Assembly: GCF_932526225.1 (NCBI RefSeq) | Contig: NC_064041.1 | Span: 4,399,046 to 4,463,045 of the forward strand | Direction of reading: 5' to 3' | Source: Nematostella vectensis | Lineage: Eukaryota; Cnidaria; Anthozoa; Actiniaria; Edwardsiidae | Length of the DNA: 64,000 nucleotides | Shown here: positions 53,147 to 61,414 of the stretch, piece by piece | Numbering within the stretch: the first letter of the stretch is position 1 | How the letters are laid out: the number at the start of each line of letters is the position of its first letter | The notes under the pieces: generated by a model | Seen by the model: only the letters and a program-made list of their open reading frames with translations | What the model was told of the DNA's origin: nothing | The model's database searches: none | Made by a program: the position numbers and the translations under genes

Positions 53147-56100
53147 ATGGAGAACCTGAAGGTGAAATATCTGAAAGCCCTCGCCAAGGAGCGGGGTATC
53201 CCAAGGTATTACTGGATGCGGAGAGACGAGCTCGTCGGGGCGCTGACCAGCACGTCACCACCACCACCACCCCGACGGGTCCCTTTACCCAAACTTCTCA
53301 AAGGGCTGCCACGGCCACCCCGCATTACCCCGTCCAACACGTCGGAGAGTATTCTCGACGGCCCGATACCTGAGATTAATGTCCCCATTCTCAAACCCTC
53401 CCAACCCACACGGAGTTCCCACGTCCAATCACTCAAGCATTTTGCAAACAGGGCGGCCAACTCGATCAAGAGCGAGTTAGACAAGTTTGCGGATTGGATA
53501 CTATCTTATGTCCCTGAGCCCATAAAAAAGACCGCCAAAGAGGCTGTAGATAAACGGGTCAAACGTCTGAAGGAGAGGATTAAACGTTTACACGAGGAAG
53601 CGGAAGATCGCTTCACACCCAAGGAACAACAGACAGCGTTGAAGGGGTATCTTAAAACCCACGGGATAGCCGGACAGAAAGGTTACGACCCCAAGACATT
53701 CATCGCCAGCATCAAACCGAAAGTCCTTGAACTCATCGGTCGACAAAAGAAGCCTATCAAAGTGAAGTTTATCTTTACTTGCGGGTTTATAAGAGAGGAT
53801 TCGGCTACAGCTAAGATCGAGGAAGAACTAGGATATTTTCATACAGAAAAGCCTGAGATTGTGACAGAGTCGACTGATCTCTCTGATTTGTTCGATACGA
53901 TGGCAAATTATTTACTCGGATTAGTCGAGAAGTTCCAGAAGCAAGGCTCCGGATGGAGGTTTGACCAAGTGGAGTACTTTGATATCAACATCGATCCTTT
54001 TAAGCCGTTGTCTGGATCTTCCTATATTCCGTTACCGTCGGAGTTAGCGTCCAAGAAGGCGATCATCAATGTTAAGAACGAGAATGATCACGAATGTTTC
54101 AAGTGGGCAGTAACCTCCGCTATCTATCCTAAGGAGACACACCCTGAGAGACTGAACAAACAAATGACAGAGAGCTCTAAGAACTTCAACTGGTCAGGAA
54201 TAGAGTTCCCCATCTCACTGAAACAGATCGACGAGTTTGAGAAGCAAAACCCCCACGCAGTTAACGTCTACGGGTACGAGGGTAGTGTGTATCCCCTAAG
54301 AATAAGTAAGAGACATGACACTCGTACGATCAACTTACTTCTCATCTCAGATGATGAGACAAATCATTACTGCTGGATCAAAAACATGAGTAGACTTTTA
54401 TCCTCTCAAATCGGTGATCGCCAACACGCGTCTGAATTTTGTCCGAGGTGTCTGAACTCGTTTTGGTGTAAGAAAGCGTTGGAGAGACATTCTGAGTACT
54501 GTTCTAAAAATGAGGAAGTCAAGATTGAAATGCCAAGAGATATAGACGGAAACCCCCTCTACACAAAATTCAGGAGCTTTAACAGAAAAATGCGGGTTCC
54601 CTTTGTCGTCTATGCCGACTTTGAGTGCTTCACAGAGAACATAGACACGTGTTCCCCAGATGAGAGTAAAAGCTTCACTAAGCAATATCAGAAGCACAAA
54701 CCATCCGGCTTTTGCTATCTAATCAAGTGCTTTGACGACAGCATATTTCCACCCACGCTTGTACGGGAGACGCTTCAAGGACCTGCCGAGGATGTCGCAC
54801 AGATGTTCGTAGAGTCTTTAGAGTCAGACATTAAGGAGATTTACGATAAGTTCAGGTTCTCTAAGAGGGTGGAGATGACACAAAGGGACAGAATTGACTA
54901 TAGCAATGCCACTCACTGCCACATCTGTGAGGGTGAGTTAGGAGGGGACAAGGTTTTAGATCATTGCCACCTTACAGGGAGGTACAGAGGTGCTGCTCAC
55001 AACGAATGCAACCTAAAACACAAAATTCCAAAGTTCTTTCCTGTTCTCTTTCACAACCTGTCTGGATACGATTCACACCTGTTTATCAAGAACCTCGGTG
55101 AGTCGGAGGGTAAAATAGACTGCATACCTAATAACGAGGAGAAGTATATCTCTTTCACAAAACAGGTTGTGGTCGACAGGTTTACGAACAAAGAGGGCAA
55201 ACAGGTTGATGTCAAGCGCGATATCAGATTCATCGACAGTTTTAAGTTCATGTCGGCAAGCCTTGACAGTTTAGTAAGTAATCTACCAAAAGAGTCTTTC
55301 AAGAACCTCACGACTTACTATGAGGGAGAACAATTACGGTTGTTGTTGAGAAAGGGCGTCTTCCCATACGACTGGTTCGGCGACTTTGGCAAACTAGACG
55401 TGACCCAACTTCCACCTAGAGAGAAGTTCTACTCGAGACTCAACGACACAGACATATCGGAGGGGGATTACCAACACGCGCAAAAAGTGTGGGAGACCTT
55501 TGAGATGAAGACCATGAGGGATTACCACGATCTCTATCTTGTGTCGGACGTGCTCCTGTTGGCAGACGTTTTCGAGAACTTTAGAGATGTCTGTCTCGAG
55601 AACTACGGTCTGGACCCAGCCTGGTACTACACAGCACCCGGACTGGCTTGGGATGCAGCCCTAAAGATCACAAGGGTAGAGTTGGAGTTGCTGACCGATT
55701 GCGATATGTTACTAATGTTTGAGGAGGGTATTCGCGGAGGTGTCTCCATGATATCCACCAGACATAGTAAGGCAAACAACCCCTACATGAGAGAGTACGA
55801 TCCCAACCTACCGACAAAGTACATTACCTACCTAGATGCAAACAACTTGTACGGCTGGGCGATGAGTAAACCTCTACCCACTCACGGGTTCAGATGGATG
55901 ACTGACCAAGAGCTTACAGGCTGGAGAGACTACCCGTGCGTCTTAGAGGTTGACTTGGAGTATCCTCGCCATCTCCATGACCTGCATAATGACTACCCGC
56001 TAGCCCCAGAGAGCATCAAGATTGGCAAAGTAGACAAGTTGATCCCAAACCTTAACAACAAAACAAAGTACGTCGTCCACCATGAGACTCTGAAACTTTA

Positions 56101-57052
56101 CGAAAGTCTTGGTCTAAAAGTCACCAAGATTCACAGGGGTATTGCCTTCGAAGAGTCTGCGTGGCTAAAACCCTTTATTTACCTAAACACCAACCTTAGG
56201 GCAAAAGCGACAAACGATTTTGAGAAAGATTTTTTCAAGTTAATGAACAACTCTGTTTTCGGGAAAACCATGGAGAACATCAGGAACAGGGTGGACATTC
56301 GGTTGGTGACGGACGAGAAGCAGGCCAAGAAGCTCATATCAAAGCCGAACTATCAACATCGCACCATCTTTTGCGAGAATCTAGCCGCCATCCACATGAA
56401 GAAGACAAAGCTGATCTTCAACAAGCCTGTCTACTTGGGCATGTCCATTCTGGACCTGAGTAAGACGCTCATGTACGATTTCCACTACAACTTCGTCAAG
56501 CCCAAGTACGGTGAGGATGCAAAGCTCTTATTCACTGATACTGACAGCCTGATGTATGAGATCGAGACGAAAGACTTTTACGAGGACATCAGCGGGGATG
56601 TGAGGTCCATGTTCGACACCAGCAACTTTCCGAAGGGTCACCCATCTGGTATTGAGGTGGGTGTGAACAAGAAAGTCATCGGAATGTTTAAAGATGAGGC
56701 TGGGGGCCAGCAAATTACAGAATTTGTAGGACTGAGAGCCAAACTTTACTCATACAAGATGGATGAAGGTAAAGAAGAAAAGAAATGCAAGGGCGTCAAG
56801 AGAGCAGTCGTCAAGAAGAGCATCGGTTTCGATGACTACAAGGATTGCTTATTTGGTAAGAAACCTCAGATGAGACTTATGAATGTCATCAGAAGTCATA
56901 AGCATGATGTTTACACTGAAACGGTGAACAAGGTCGCTCTATCTCATGAGGATGACAAGCGAATCATCTGTGACGATGGCATCCACACCTTCGCTCACAG
57001 TCATTTCAAAACTGCGGCTGGTGGTAGCTCAGTATCTTCAGGAACGACTTGA
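53147..57052 (+). CDS. polB: Protein-primed type family B DNA polymerase
   Basis: Replicates the element. Reading from an upstream ATG at 53129 the protein has 1307 residues; I prefer ATG 53147 (MENLKVKY, 1301 residues) because of the promoter spacing. In 1307-residue numbering: SAP-like N-terminus (about 7-42), a Cys/His domain (C323 in ECFKWA, H413 in NHYCWI), a zinc-finger-like C438-C441-H454-C458, ExoI YADFECF (D497, E499), an endonuclease VII-like zinc module (C597, C600, DHCH 611-614, H624, C627), ExoII NLSGYD (643-648), ExoIII YLVSD (803-807), polymerase motif A YLDANNLYG (D903), motif B KLMNNSVFGK (from 1037) and motif C DTDS (1137-1140). All catalytic residues are present. The 3' end overlaps the integrase gene tail to tail by 52 bp. 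Confidence 0.93.
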   Translation: MENLKVKYLKALAKERGIPRYYWMRRDELVGALTSTSPPPPPRRVPLPKLLKGLPRPPRITPSNTSESILDGPIPEINVPILKPSQPTRSSHVQSLKHFANRAANSIKSELDKFADWILSYVPEPIKKTAKEAVDKRVKRLKERIKRLHEEAEDRFTPKEQQTALKGYLKTHGIAGQKGYDPKTFIASIKPKVLELIGRQKKPIKVKFIFTCGFIREDSATAKIEEELGYFHTEKPEIVTESTDLSDLFDTMANYLLGLVEKFQKQGSGWRFDQVEYFDINIDPFKPLSGSSYIPLPSELASKKAIINVKNENDHECFKWAVTSAIYPKETHPERLNKQMTESSKNFNWSGIEFPISLKQIDEFEKQNPHAVNVYGYEGSVYPLRISKRHDTRTINLLLISDDETNHYCWIKNMSRLLSSQIGDRQHASEFCPRCLNSFWCKKALERHSEYCSKNEEVKIEMPRDIDGNPLYTKFRSFNRKMRVPFVVYADFECFTENIDTCSPDESKSFTKQYQKHKPSGFCYLIKCFDDSIFPPTLVRETLQGPAEDVAQMFVESLESDIKEIYDKFRFSKRVEMTQRDRIDYSNATHCHICEGELGGDKVLDHCHLTGRYRGAAHNECNLKHKIPKFFPVLFHNLSGYDSHLFIKNLGESEGKIDCIPNNEEKYISFTKQVVVDRFTNKEGKQVDVKRDIRFIDSFKFMSASLDSLVSNLPKESFKNLTTYYEGEQLRLLLRKGVFPYDWFGDFGKLDVTQLPPREKFYSRLNDTDISEGDYQHAQKVWETFEMKTMRDYHDLYLVSDVLLLADVFENFRDVCLENYGLDPAWYYTAPGLAWDAALKITRVELELLTDCDMLLMFEEGIRGGVSMISTRHSKANNPYMREYDPNLPTKYITYLDANNLYGWAMSKPLPTHGFRWMTDQELTGWRDYPCVLEVDLEYPRHLHDLHNDYPLAPESIKIGKVDKLIPNLNNKTKYVVHHETLKLYESLGLKVTKIHRGIAFEESAWLKPFIYLNTNLRAKATNDFEKDFFKLMNNSVFGKTMENIRNRVDIRLVTDEKQAKKLISKPNYQHRTIFCENLAAIHMKKTKLIFNKPVYLGMSILDLSKTLMYDFHYNFVKPKYGEDAKLLFTDTDSLMYEIETKDFYEDISGDVRSMFDTSNFPKGHPSGIEVGVNKKVIGMFKDEAGGQQITEFVGLRAKLYSYKMDEGKEEKKCKGVKRAVVKKSIGFDDYKDCLFGKKPQMRLMNVIRSHKHDVYTETVNKVALSHEDDKRIICDDGIHTFAHSHFKTAAGGSSVSSGTT

Positions 57053-57993
57053 AGTTCTTCCCTAACGAACGACCTCCTTGGAGCACCTTCAGAGAGGTAA
57101 TACAACACAGGCTGCCCAACCGAAACAACACTACGTGATAGATCAAACACTTTTAAACTCCAAATAGGATCTGTGGCTCGTCTGCGTTCACCTCCTTCCT
57201 CTTCTCCAGGAGCTAATAGATATCTAACTCTAACCCCTGGTGGTAGTCTAACTTCATCGAGTCCAACAGGCCGCTTATACGTTGGAGGATCGATATCAAC
57301 CTCTTTCAAACCAATAGATTTTGCAGGCTCTTTGCCGGTGATTCTTATAGGCTGACTATTCAGAGTTTTCAAAACATCTGGCAATCGTTTCACCCAAACT
57401 CTAGATCGATCATCGCTAATCATTTCTTGAGCATACTGATGAGAAAACAACCTCTCCGCCAGCGTTCTATTGGCGCGTTCGACAAAAGCCTGTGCGCGAT
57501 GGTTCCCAGCCTCGCTTCGCTGGATGGTGACCCCCTTCTTTTTCATAATCTTCGTTACCTCCCCCCTAAATTCTGTCCCCGGATCGACAATCACCGTATG
57601 AGGCCATTTAAGTTTTCTGGAGTATATCTTTTCAAACCCTTTAGCAATTCCACTCGAATCCTTGGTAGTCAGTGCTTCTGCATCTTTATATCTCGAGGCA
57701 ATATCAATCACAACCAACGCGTAACGGTAGGTTTTTCTGCCTACGTTATCGTGGGGCATAAACAACAGATCGGCTTGGTGAATCTGATTAGGTTTATTCA
57801 CAGTCCAATGCGGTCTGGGGACATACTTTGGAGCTGGGAGGTAGATCTGCCACAACGCCTGTTTTTCAAGCCACTTCTTAGCCTCGGCTTCACTGACTTT
57901 AGCGACACTAGCTAACTTAGAAATAGCTGAATACCCTTTCCAGTATCCATCGGCGGAATAGTATATTTTTGATAACCTGCTTTCGTTACTCAT
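57001..57993 (-). CDS. RVE-type integrase
   Basis: A 330-residue retroviral-type integrase, the enzyme that would insert the element into host DNA. The catalytic triad is visible: D in HQADLLFMP, D in VIVDPGTEFRG, and E in AFVERANRTLAERL, with 34 residues between the second D and the E. The N-terminal part (YSADGYWKGYSAISKLA, then SEAEAKKWLEKQALWQIYLP) is the typical helical region of Polinton integrases. It is the only element gene on the minus strand: tail to tail with polB (52 bp overlap) and head to head with the capsid gene, sharing a 33 bp intergenic promoter region. Intact, start ATG chosen because the promoter box directly abuts it. Confidence 0.93.
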   Translation of the reverse strand: MSNESRLSKIYYSADGYWKGYSAISKLASVAKVSEAEAKKWLEKQALWQIYLPAPKYVPRPHWTVNKPNQIHQADLLFMPHDNVGRKTYRYALVVIDIASRYKDAEALTTKDSSGIAKGFEKIYSRKLKWPHTVIVDPGTEFRGEVTKIMKKKGVTIQRSEAGNHRAQAFVERANRTLAERLFSHQYAQEMISDDRSRVWVKRLPDVLKTLNSQPIRITGKEPAKSIGLKEVDIDPPTYKRPVGLDEVRLPPGVRVRYLLAPGEEEGGERRRATDPIWSLKVFDLSRSVVSVGQPVLYYLSEGAPRRSFVREELQVVPEDTELPPAAVLK

Positions 57994-57998
57994 TTAAA
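57993..57998. promoter_or_regulatory. Divergent promoter between integrase and capsid genes
   Basis: ATTTAAAGATTATCT at 57992-58006, with TTTAAA 34 nt before the capsid ATG (58027). The gap between the two start codons is only 33 bp and carries TCTTAAAAT (about 58013), which on the minus strand could serve the integrase at a similar short distance. Confidence 0.65.
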
Positions 57999-58026
57999 GA
58001 TTATCTCTCTTTTCTTAAAATAAAAG

Positions 58027-59265
58027 ATGGCACAAGCGATATCAGAAAAAATCAACCCAAACAGGATCCCGCGGGAACCCTTCGGCCTGAAAGCGGAATC
58101 GTCGCTGAATCGGATTACATTCAATCCCTCATCGGCAAGTCCTGGAGAAACCCTCTATATAAATATTCCAAAACTTGCTGAAAATGTAGTGATTGTTCCA
58201 GGTAGTGTATCCTTACTATTCGACTTAGACGTCGCAGGACACGCGAATAATACTCTCGTCAACAACGTTGGTCGAAACCTAGTGTCGAGACTCAAGATTC
58301 TCTTCGGCGGAGAAACACTACAGGATACTCAAAGATACGATCTCTTTCAAACCTATCACGACTTATACTTACAAGCTGAAGATCGTGGGGATAGAATAAA
58401 ACAAGGTATTTCCTCTGAAAACATGAGGAAGCTCAGGACAAATGCAGGTGATAAAGTGACCTCAGATGCTAAGGAAGTAGCTCTTGCAACAGTTCACAAC
58501 ACCAAGTACTGCATTCCACTCGACCATCCTATTCTCAGCGAGCATGGGGTCTTTTATCCAAAGGCGTTACCTCATCCGCTAATCTTTGAAATTACTCTAG
58601 CCCCAGTTTCCGACGTCGTAGTTTATGCTGACACGGTCAAGACTCCAACGTACACAATCACAAACCTCGAGTTGGAATATGCTTGCATCTCAAGTGAATA
58701 CTTGGCCCGTGAGGCGTTGTCGACTTATCAGGTTGGTAGAGGATTCTTTTACGAGAACGTCATTCTCCACAAAACGTTCACCATCTCCAAACCTAATGAT
58801 GGTGTCATAAACGAGCACATTAATCTGCCGAGGAGGTCAATGACAGGGATATTGTGCCTGTTCACAGAGAGCTACACCGGAGGAGCAAGGGATTCCGAAA
58901 AGTTTGTCAATCCAAGCATCACATCGATCAACATTAATGTGGATGGCATGCCAAACCGTCTCTACTCCAAGGGGATGACACCGCCGGACCTCTGGGAGTC
59001 GGTAAAGAAACGTTTCGGTAGAGAGGGTGTTAAGCAAAAGGATTTTTACGCTAATAACAAGTTTGCTCTGTGGGTCGACTTGAGGGCACACCCAGATAAC
59101 AGCATTCACGGAGGAGGTCTGGTCTTGAACAACACGCGAGACGGGGTAAAACTCGAAATGAAACGAAAAGTTGGAGGAACGGGGAATATCACCTGCTACA
59201 TGTTTGTAGTAGCCGACGCGTTGATGGAGGTTATGAACTCGAATTTGAGAGCGATCATGTATTAA
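58027..59265 (+). CDS. Candidate double-jelly-roll major capsid protein
   Basis: A 412-residue beta-rich protein, no signal peptide or membrane segment. Blocks such as NRITFNPSSASPGETLYINI, VPGSVSLLFDLDV, LVSRLKILFGGETLQD, HINLPRRSMTGILCLFTESY and NNKFALWVDLRAHPDNSIHG resemble a capsid-like family that I recall accompanying polymerase, integrase and ATPase genes in invertebrate virus-like elements. It is shorter than the usual Polinton major capsid protein (typically over 550 residues), so the fold call is inference from context and beta content. It lies head to head with the integrase and 28 bp before the ATPase ATG. Confidence 0.65.
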   Translation: MAQAISEKINPNRIPREPFGLKAESSLNRITFNPSSASPGETLYINIPKLAENVVIVPGSVSLLFDLDVAGHANNTLVNNVGRNLVSRLKILFGGETLQDTQRYDLFQTYHDLYLQAEDRGDRIKQGISSENMRKLRTNAGDKVTSDAKEVALATVHNTKYCIPLDHPILSEHGVFYPKALPHPLIFEITLAPVSDVVVYADTVKTPTYTITNLELEYACISSEYLAREALSTYQVGRGFFYENVILHKTFTISKPNDGVINEHINLPRRSMTGILCLFTESYTGGARDSEKFVNPSITSININVDGMPNRLYSKGMTPPDLWESVKKRFGREGVKQKDFYANNKFALWVDLRAHPDNSIHGGGLVLNNTRDGVKLEMKRKVGGTGNITCYMFVVADALMEVMNSNLRAIMY

Positions 59266-59293
59266 AAAAGACTTGTGTGATAATACAAAAAGA

Positions 59294-59920
59294 ATGGAAG
59301 AATTACGGGGAAAAGTTCCTTTTCATTGTATTATCACAGGACCTACTAATTGTGGGAAGACAAAGTACCTCACGGAACAGCTCCGAGGGCCGTTCCGGCA
59401 TGTGTTTGAATACATTGTGTTGATTTGCCCGACTTATGCGAAAAATAAGTCCTATCGTAGATTTGCTCACGGAGATAAACGTTTCTTGGTATTATCGCCG
59501 GATGCTAGTAACACCGATGAGATTAACGAGTTACTAACAGATTGTGCGGTGCTATTTTCTGGTACAAATACGTTACTCGTTTTGGATGACTGTGCTGTAT
59601 CGAAAGATCTAAAGCAACGCTCGAACAAGTTTATCGATCTAGCGTTCTCAGGGAGACACGATGGGTTATCAGTGTGGGTATTGACGCAACAATTAACATC
59701 CATAGCAAAGCCCTTCCGTGATAACGTCGCCTGTGTGGTTACATTCCATAATCCATCTCAAATTGGCACCAAAACACTGTTTGAAGATTATGGGGGTGAC
59801 TTAGACGTCGAGACTCGTAAAAAGTTCGTCGAACTGCTGAAAACTGAAAAGTATTCCAGACTCTGTTTCTGCCTACGACATCCATTCCAACGTTATTTGG
59901 AGATTCCTGCCACGCGGTGA
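59294..59920 (+). CDS. P-loop genome-packaging ATPase candidate
   Basis: About 208 residues from the ATG at 59294 (MEELRGKVPFHCIITGPTNC-GKT). Walker A is GPTNCGKT near residue 16; Walker B is TLLVLDDC (hydrophobics followed by DD); a conserved WVLTQQLTSI follows, where the Gln fits the sensor position of A32-like packaging ATPases. Known role in the family: pumping the genome into capsids. The reading frame could be extended 7 codons upstream only through a TTG, so the ATG is preferred; an ATTAAAAAAG box lies about 33 nt before it. Confidence 0.87.
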   Translation: MEELRGKVPFHCIITGPTNCGKTKYLTEQLRGPFRHVFEYIVLICPTYAKNKSYRRFAHGDKRFLVLSPDASNTDEINELLTDCAVLFSGTNTLLVLDDCAVSKDLKQRSNKFIDLAFSGRHDGLSVWVLTQQLTSIAKPFRDNVACVVTFHNPSQIGTKTLFEDYGGDLDVETRKKFVELLKTEKYSRLCFCLRHPFQRYLEIPATR

Positions 59921-59940
59921 GCTCTGATTAGAGAAAAGTT

Positions 59941-59966
59941 GGGGAGCTCTAGGGGCTGGCCCCTCG
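59941..59966. repeat. Hairpin module, copy 2
   Basis: GGGGAGCTCTAGGGGCTGGC then CCCTCG. AGGGGC-TG-GCCCCT is a perfect 6 bp stem. Here the module is intergenic, just before the promoter of the ORF at 60006, as copy 1 is before polB. Confidence 0.85.
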
Positions 59967-59972
59967 AAGTGG

Positions 59973-59978
59973 TTTAAA
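59973..59978 (+). promoter_or_regulatory. TTTAAA box before the 175-codon ORF
   Basis: Within AGTGGTTTAAAAACAT (59968-59983), nearly identical to the box before polB. It is 33 nt before ATG 60006. Confidence 0.6.
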
Positions 59979-60005
59979 AACATCTTGGTCTACTTACAAA
60001 ATAAG

Positions 60006-60533
60006 ATGGCAAGCATTGAGGATTATATGGAAGAGGAGCCTAAGTCTAAGGAGAGTTCGGGGGGTGTGCCTCTCGAAGACGATGTTGAAGTCAAACGAGA
60101 ATCGCTGGCTATTCTCGCATCTCTTGGGACTACAAAGGAATTTCTTGGTGTCGGTATGAGTCTTGGTGATATCAAGAAGCTCTCGGCGAAAGACGTCGAG
60201 AAATACTTTGTCCGCTACCAGACTGTCTTAGGCAAGCAAGTTACTGATGGATTAGTAGAATCAGCACTTCAAGTAGTGTCTCAAGTCATTTCCTACGTGG
60301 TTCCTGTAGATGACACCGAAGCGCTTAGCAAAGACTTACAGAACGACGAGTTGGTTAAACGCGAATTGTCAAACTTTGCAGGTCTCTTGGTATTGAAGGG
60401 AGGAAGGATGGTGGCACTTGCTAGTGCCCTCTTTCGGGTCGCTAAGCATGTTAAACTAACACCTTCACAGGAGACTTCCAACAAACTTCAAGAAGTTCCA
60501 AGCACAACTGAGCAAGCTCTTGAGCACAACTGA
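60006..60533 (+). CDS. Element protein of unknown function (175 aa)
   Basis: From ATG 60006 (MASIEDYMEEEPKSKE); an upstream TTG extension is not favoured because it would start in the promoter box. The N-terminus is acidic, the middle is helical and hydrophobic (LAILASLGTTKEFLGVGMSL, VESALQVVSQVISYVV, NFAGLLVLKGGRMVALASAL) without a clear transmembrane segment. I do not recognise it. Its last residues (STTEQALEHN) and stop codon come from the first copies of a 22 bp tandem repeat, so the C-terminus is recent. It shares its promoter type with the polymerase gene, which may mean expression at the same stage. Confidence 0.72.
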   Translation: MASIEDYMEEEPKSKESSGGVPLEDDVEVKRESLAILASLGTTKEFLGVGMSLGDIKKLSAKDVEKYFVRYQTVLGKQVTDGLVESALQVVSQVISYVVPVDDTEALSKDLQNDELVKRELSNFAGLLVLKGGRMVALASALFRVAKHVKLTPSQETSNKLQEVPSTTEQALEHN

Positions 60534-60620
60534 GCAAACTCTTAAGCACAACTGAGCAAACTCTTGAGCACAACTGAGCAGACTCTTGAGCACAACTAAG
60601 CAAGCTCTTGAGCAAACTAC
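60501..60620. repeat. 22 bp tandem repeat, 5 copies
   Basis: Unit AGCACAACTGAGCAAACTCT-TG starts at 60501, 60523, 60545, 60567 and 60589. Copy 2 supplies the stop codon of the preceding gene. As 22 is not a multiple of 3, copies are read in shifting frames and loss or gain of units would change the protein end. Confidence 0.95.
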
Positions 60621-60630
60621 TAAGACGTCA

Positions 60631-60636
60631 TTTAAA
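60631..60636 (+). promoter_or_regulatory. TTTAAA box before the 150-codon ORF
   Basis: CATTTAAAGATTATGTTTCT (60629-60648), the fullest match to the element's TTTAAAGATTAT motif, 39 nt before ATG 60670. Confidence 0.65.
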
Positions 60637-60669
60637 GATTATGTTTCTTATTGTAAATCGAAATAAGAA

Positions 60670-61122
60670 ATGTCTGACGAAAATCAAGAGGTTGAACAGA
60701 TTACTAGGAACCCACAACCGACAAAAAGCAAGGAGAAAGATCCTAAAAAAGTCGCTGCTGGTAAGAAACTCGCCGAATATAATAGGAGGGCTAAAGAAGC
60801 ACTTGCTAGGGAGATGAAACGTGACGCGGAGGCGAGTTTAGAAGACGCTACACAGGCGGAGACACCCCACCTAGGGGGAGCTCGAGGGGCTAGCCTCTCG
60901 GACGCTTGGATTCCAGAGCTATCGTTTACAACTGTACTGTCTCTAGTTGGAATAGGGTTTACCGCATTGGATATGTATATGCGTTTTTACAAAAAGAAAG
61001 AGGGCGAACCGTCTAAGATTAACGTCAACGAGACCGAAACTCTCGAGAGACCCACCCCCCACCTAGGGGGAGCTCGAGGGGCTAGCCTCCCGAACGCGAC
61101 GCCAAAAATAGGAATGTTGTGA
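60670..61122 (+). CDS. Element membrane protein with two hairpin-module inserts
   Basis: 150 residues: a Lys/Glu-rich N-terminus (KSKEKDPKKVAAGKKLAEYN), a hydrophobic segment (TTVLSLVGIGFTALDMYMRF, about residues 95-115) that is probably transmembrane, and a short polar tail. On each side of the membrane segment lies one copy of the peptide PHLGGARGASL (about residues 66-76 and 128-138), each encoded by a hairpin module in the same frame. I do not recognise the rest; the function is unknown. Confidence 0.72.
   Translation: MSDENQEVEQITRNPQPTKSKEKDPKKVAAGKKLAEYNRRAKEALAREMKRDAEASLEDATQAETPHLGGARGASLSDAWIPELSFTTVLSLVGIGFTALDMYMRFYKKKEGEPSKINVNETETLERPTPHLGGARGASLPNATPKIGML
60866..60901. repeat. 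Hairpin module, copy 3 (inside an ORF)
   Basis: CCCCACCTAGGGGGAGCTCG then AGGGGCTAGCCTCTCGG. CGAGGGG-CTAG-CCTCTCG can fold. In frame it encodes PHLGGARGASLSD in the 150-residue protein. Confidence 0.92.
61057..61091. repeat. Hairpin module, copy 4 (inside an ORF)
   Basis: CCCCACCTAGGGGGAGCTCG then AGGGGCTAGCCTCCCG, nearly identical to copy 3 across more than 30 bp and read in the same frame as PHLGGARGASLPN. Confidence 0.92.
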
Positions 61123-61128
61123 TTTAAA
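61123..61128 (+). promoter_or_regulatory. TTTAAA box before the 74-codon ORF
   Basis: GATTTAAAGATTATCTGAAT at 61121-61140, overlapping the stop codon of the previous gene; 35 nt before ATG 61158. Confidence 0.65.
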
Positions 61129-61157
61129 GATTATCTGAATCTGTAATAAATAAAATC

Positions 61158-61382
61158 ATGTCAACTGAAAACAAACTTGTGAAAACGATCACCGACTCAG
61201 CAGTCATTGTCGGATTGGCCGCCGGCGTGGGTTATGTTGCTAAAAAGGTTATGAAAGAATCGTTTATCAGCGACCCTTCGTCGAGTGTTACAAACTATGC
61301 TAAATGGGTTGCTGTCCTGTCTGGTAGTATGTATCTGAAAGATTATCTGGAAACACAAAAGATTTTGCCAAAACCGCTGTAG
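61158..61382 (+). CDS. Small membrane protein (74 aa)
   Basis: MSTENKLVKTITDSAVIVGL, then AAGVGYVAKKVMKESF and NYAKWVAVLSGSMYLKDYLE. Two hydrophobic helices (about residues 14-30 and 46-62) separated by a short polar stretch, and a polar C-terminus ending ILPKPL. Unknown function; the small size, position in the late-type gene cluster and own promoter box support it as real. Confidence 0.68.
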   Translation: MSTENKLVKTITDSAVIVGLAAGVGYVAKKVMKESFISDPSSSVTNYAKWVAVLSGSMYLKDYLETQKILPKPL

Positions 61383-61386
61383 GCGA

Positions 61387-61392
61387 CTTAAA
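61387..61392 (+). promoter_or_regulatory. CTTAAA box before the 138-codon ORF
   Basis: ACTTAAAGATCTTATAG (61386-61402), 28 nt before ATG 61415. Confidence 0.6.
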
Positions 61393-61414
61393 GATCTTAT
61401 AGATTGATTAATAA

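Noticed and set aside
53209-53484. Antisense frame inside polB, and others at 54398-54697, 55051-55311 and 58837-59109
   Set aside because: Shadows of well supported genes on the plus strand.
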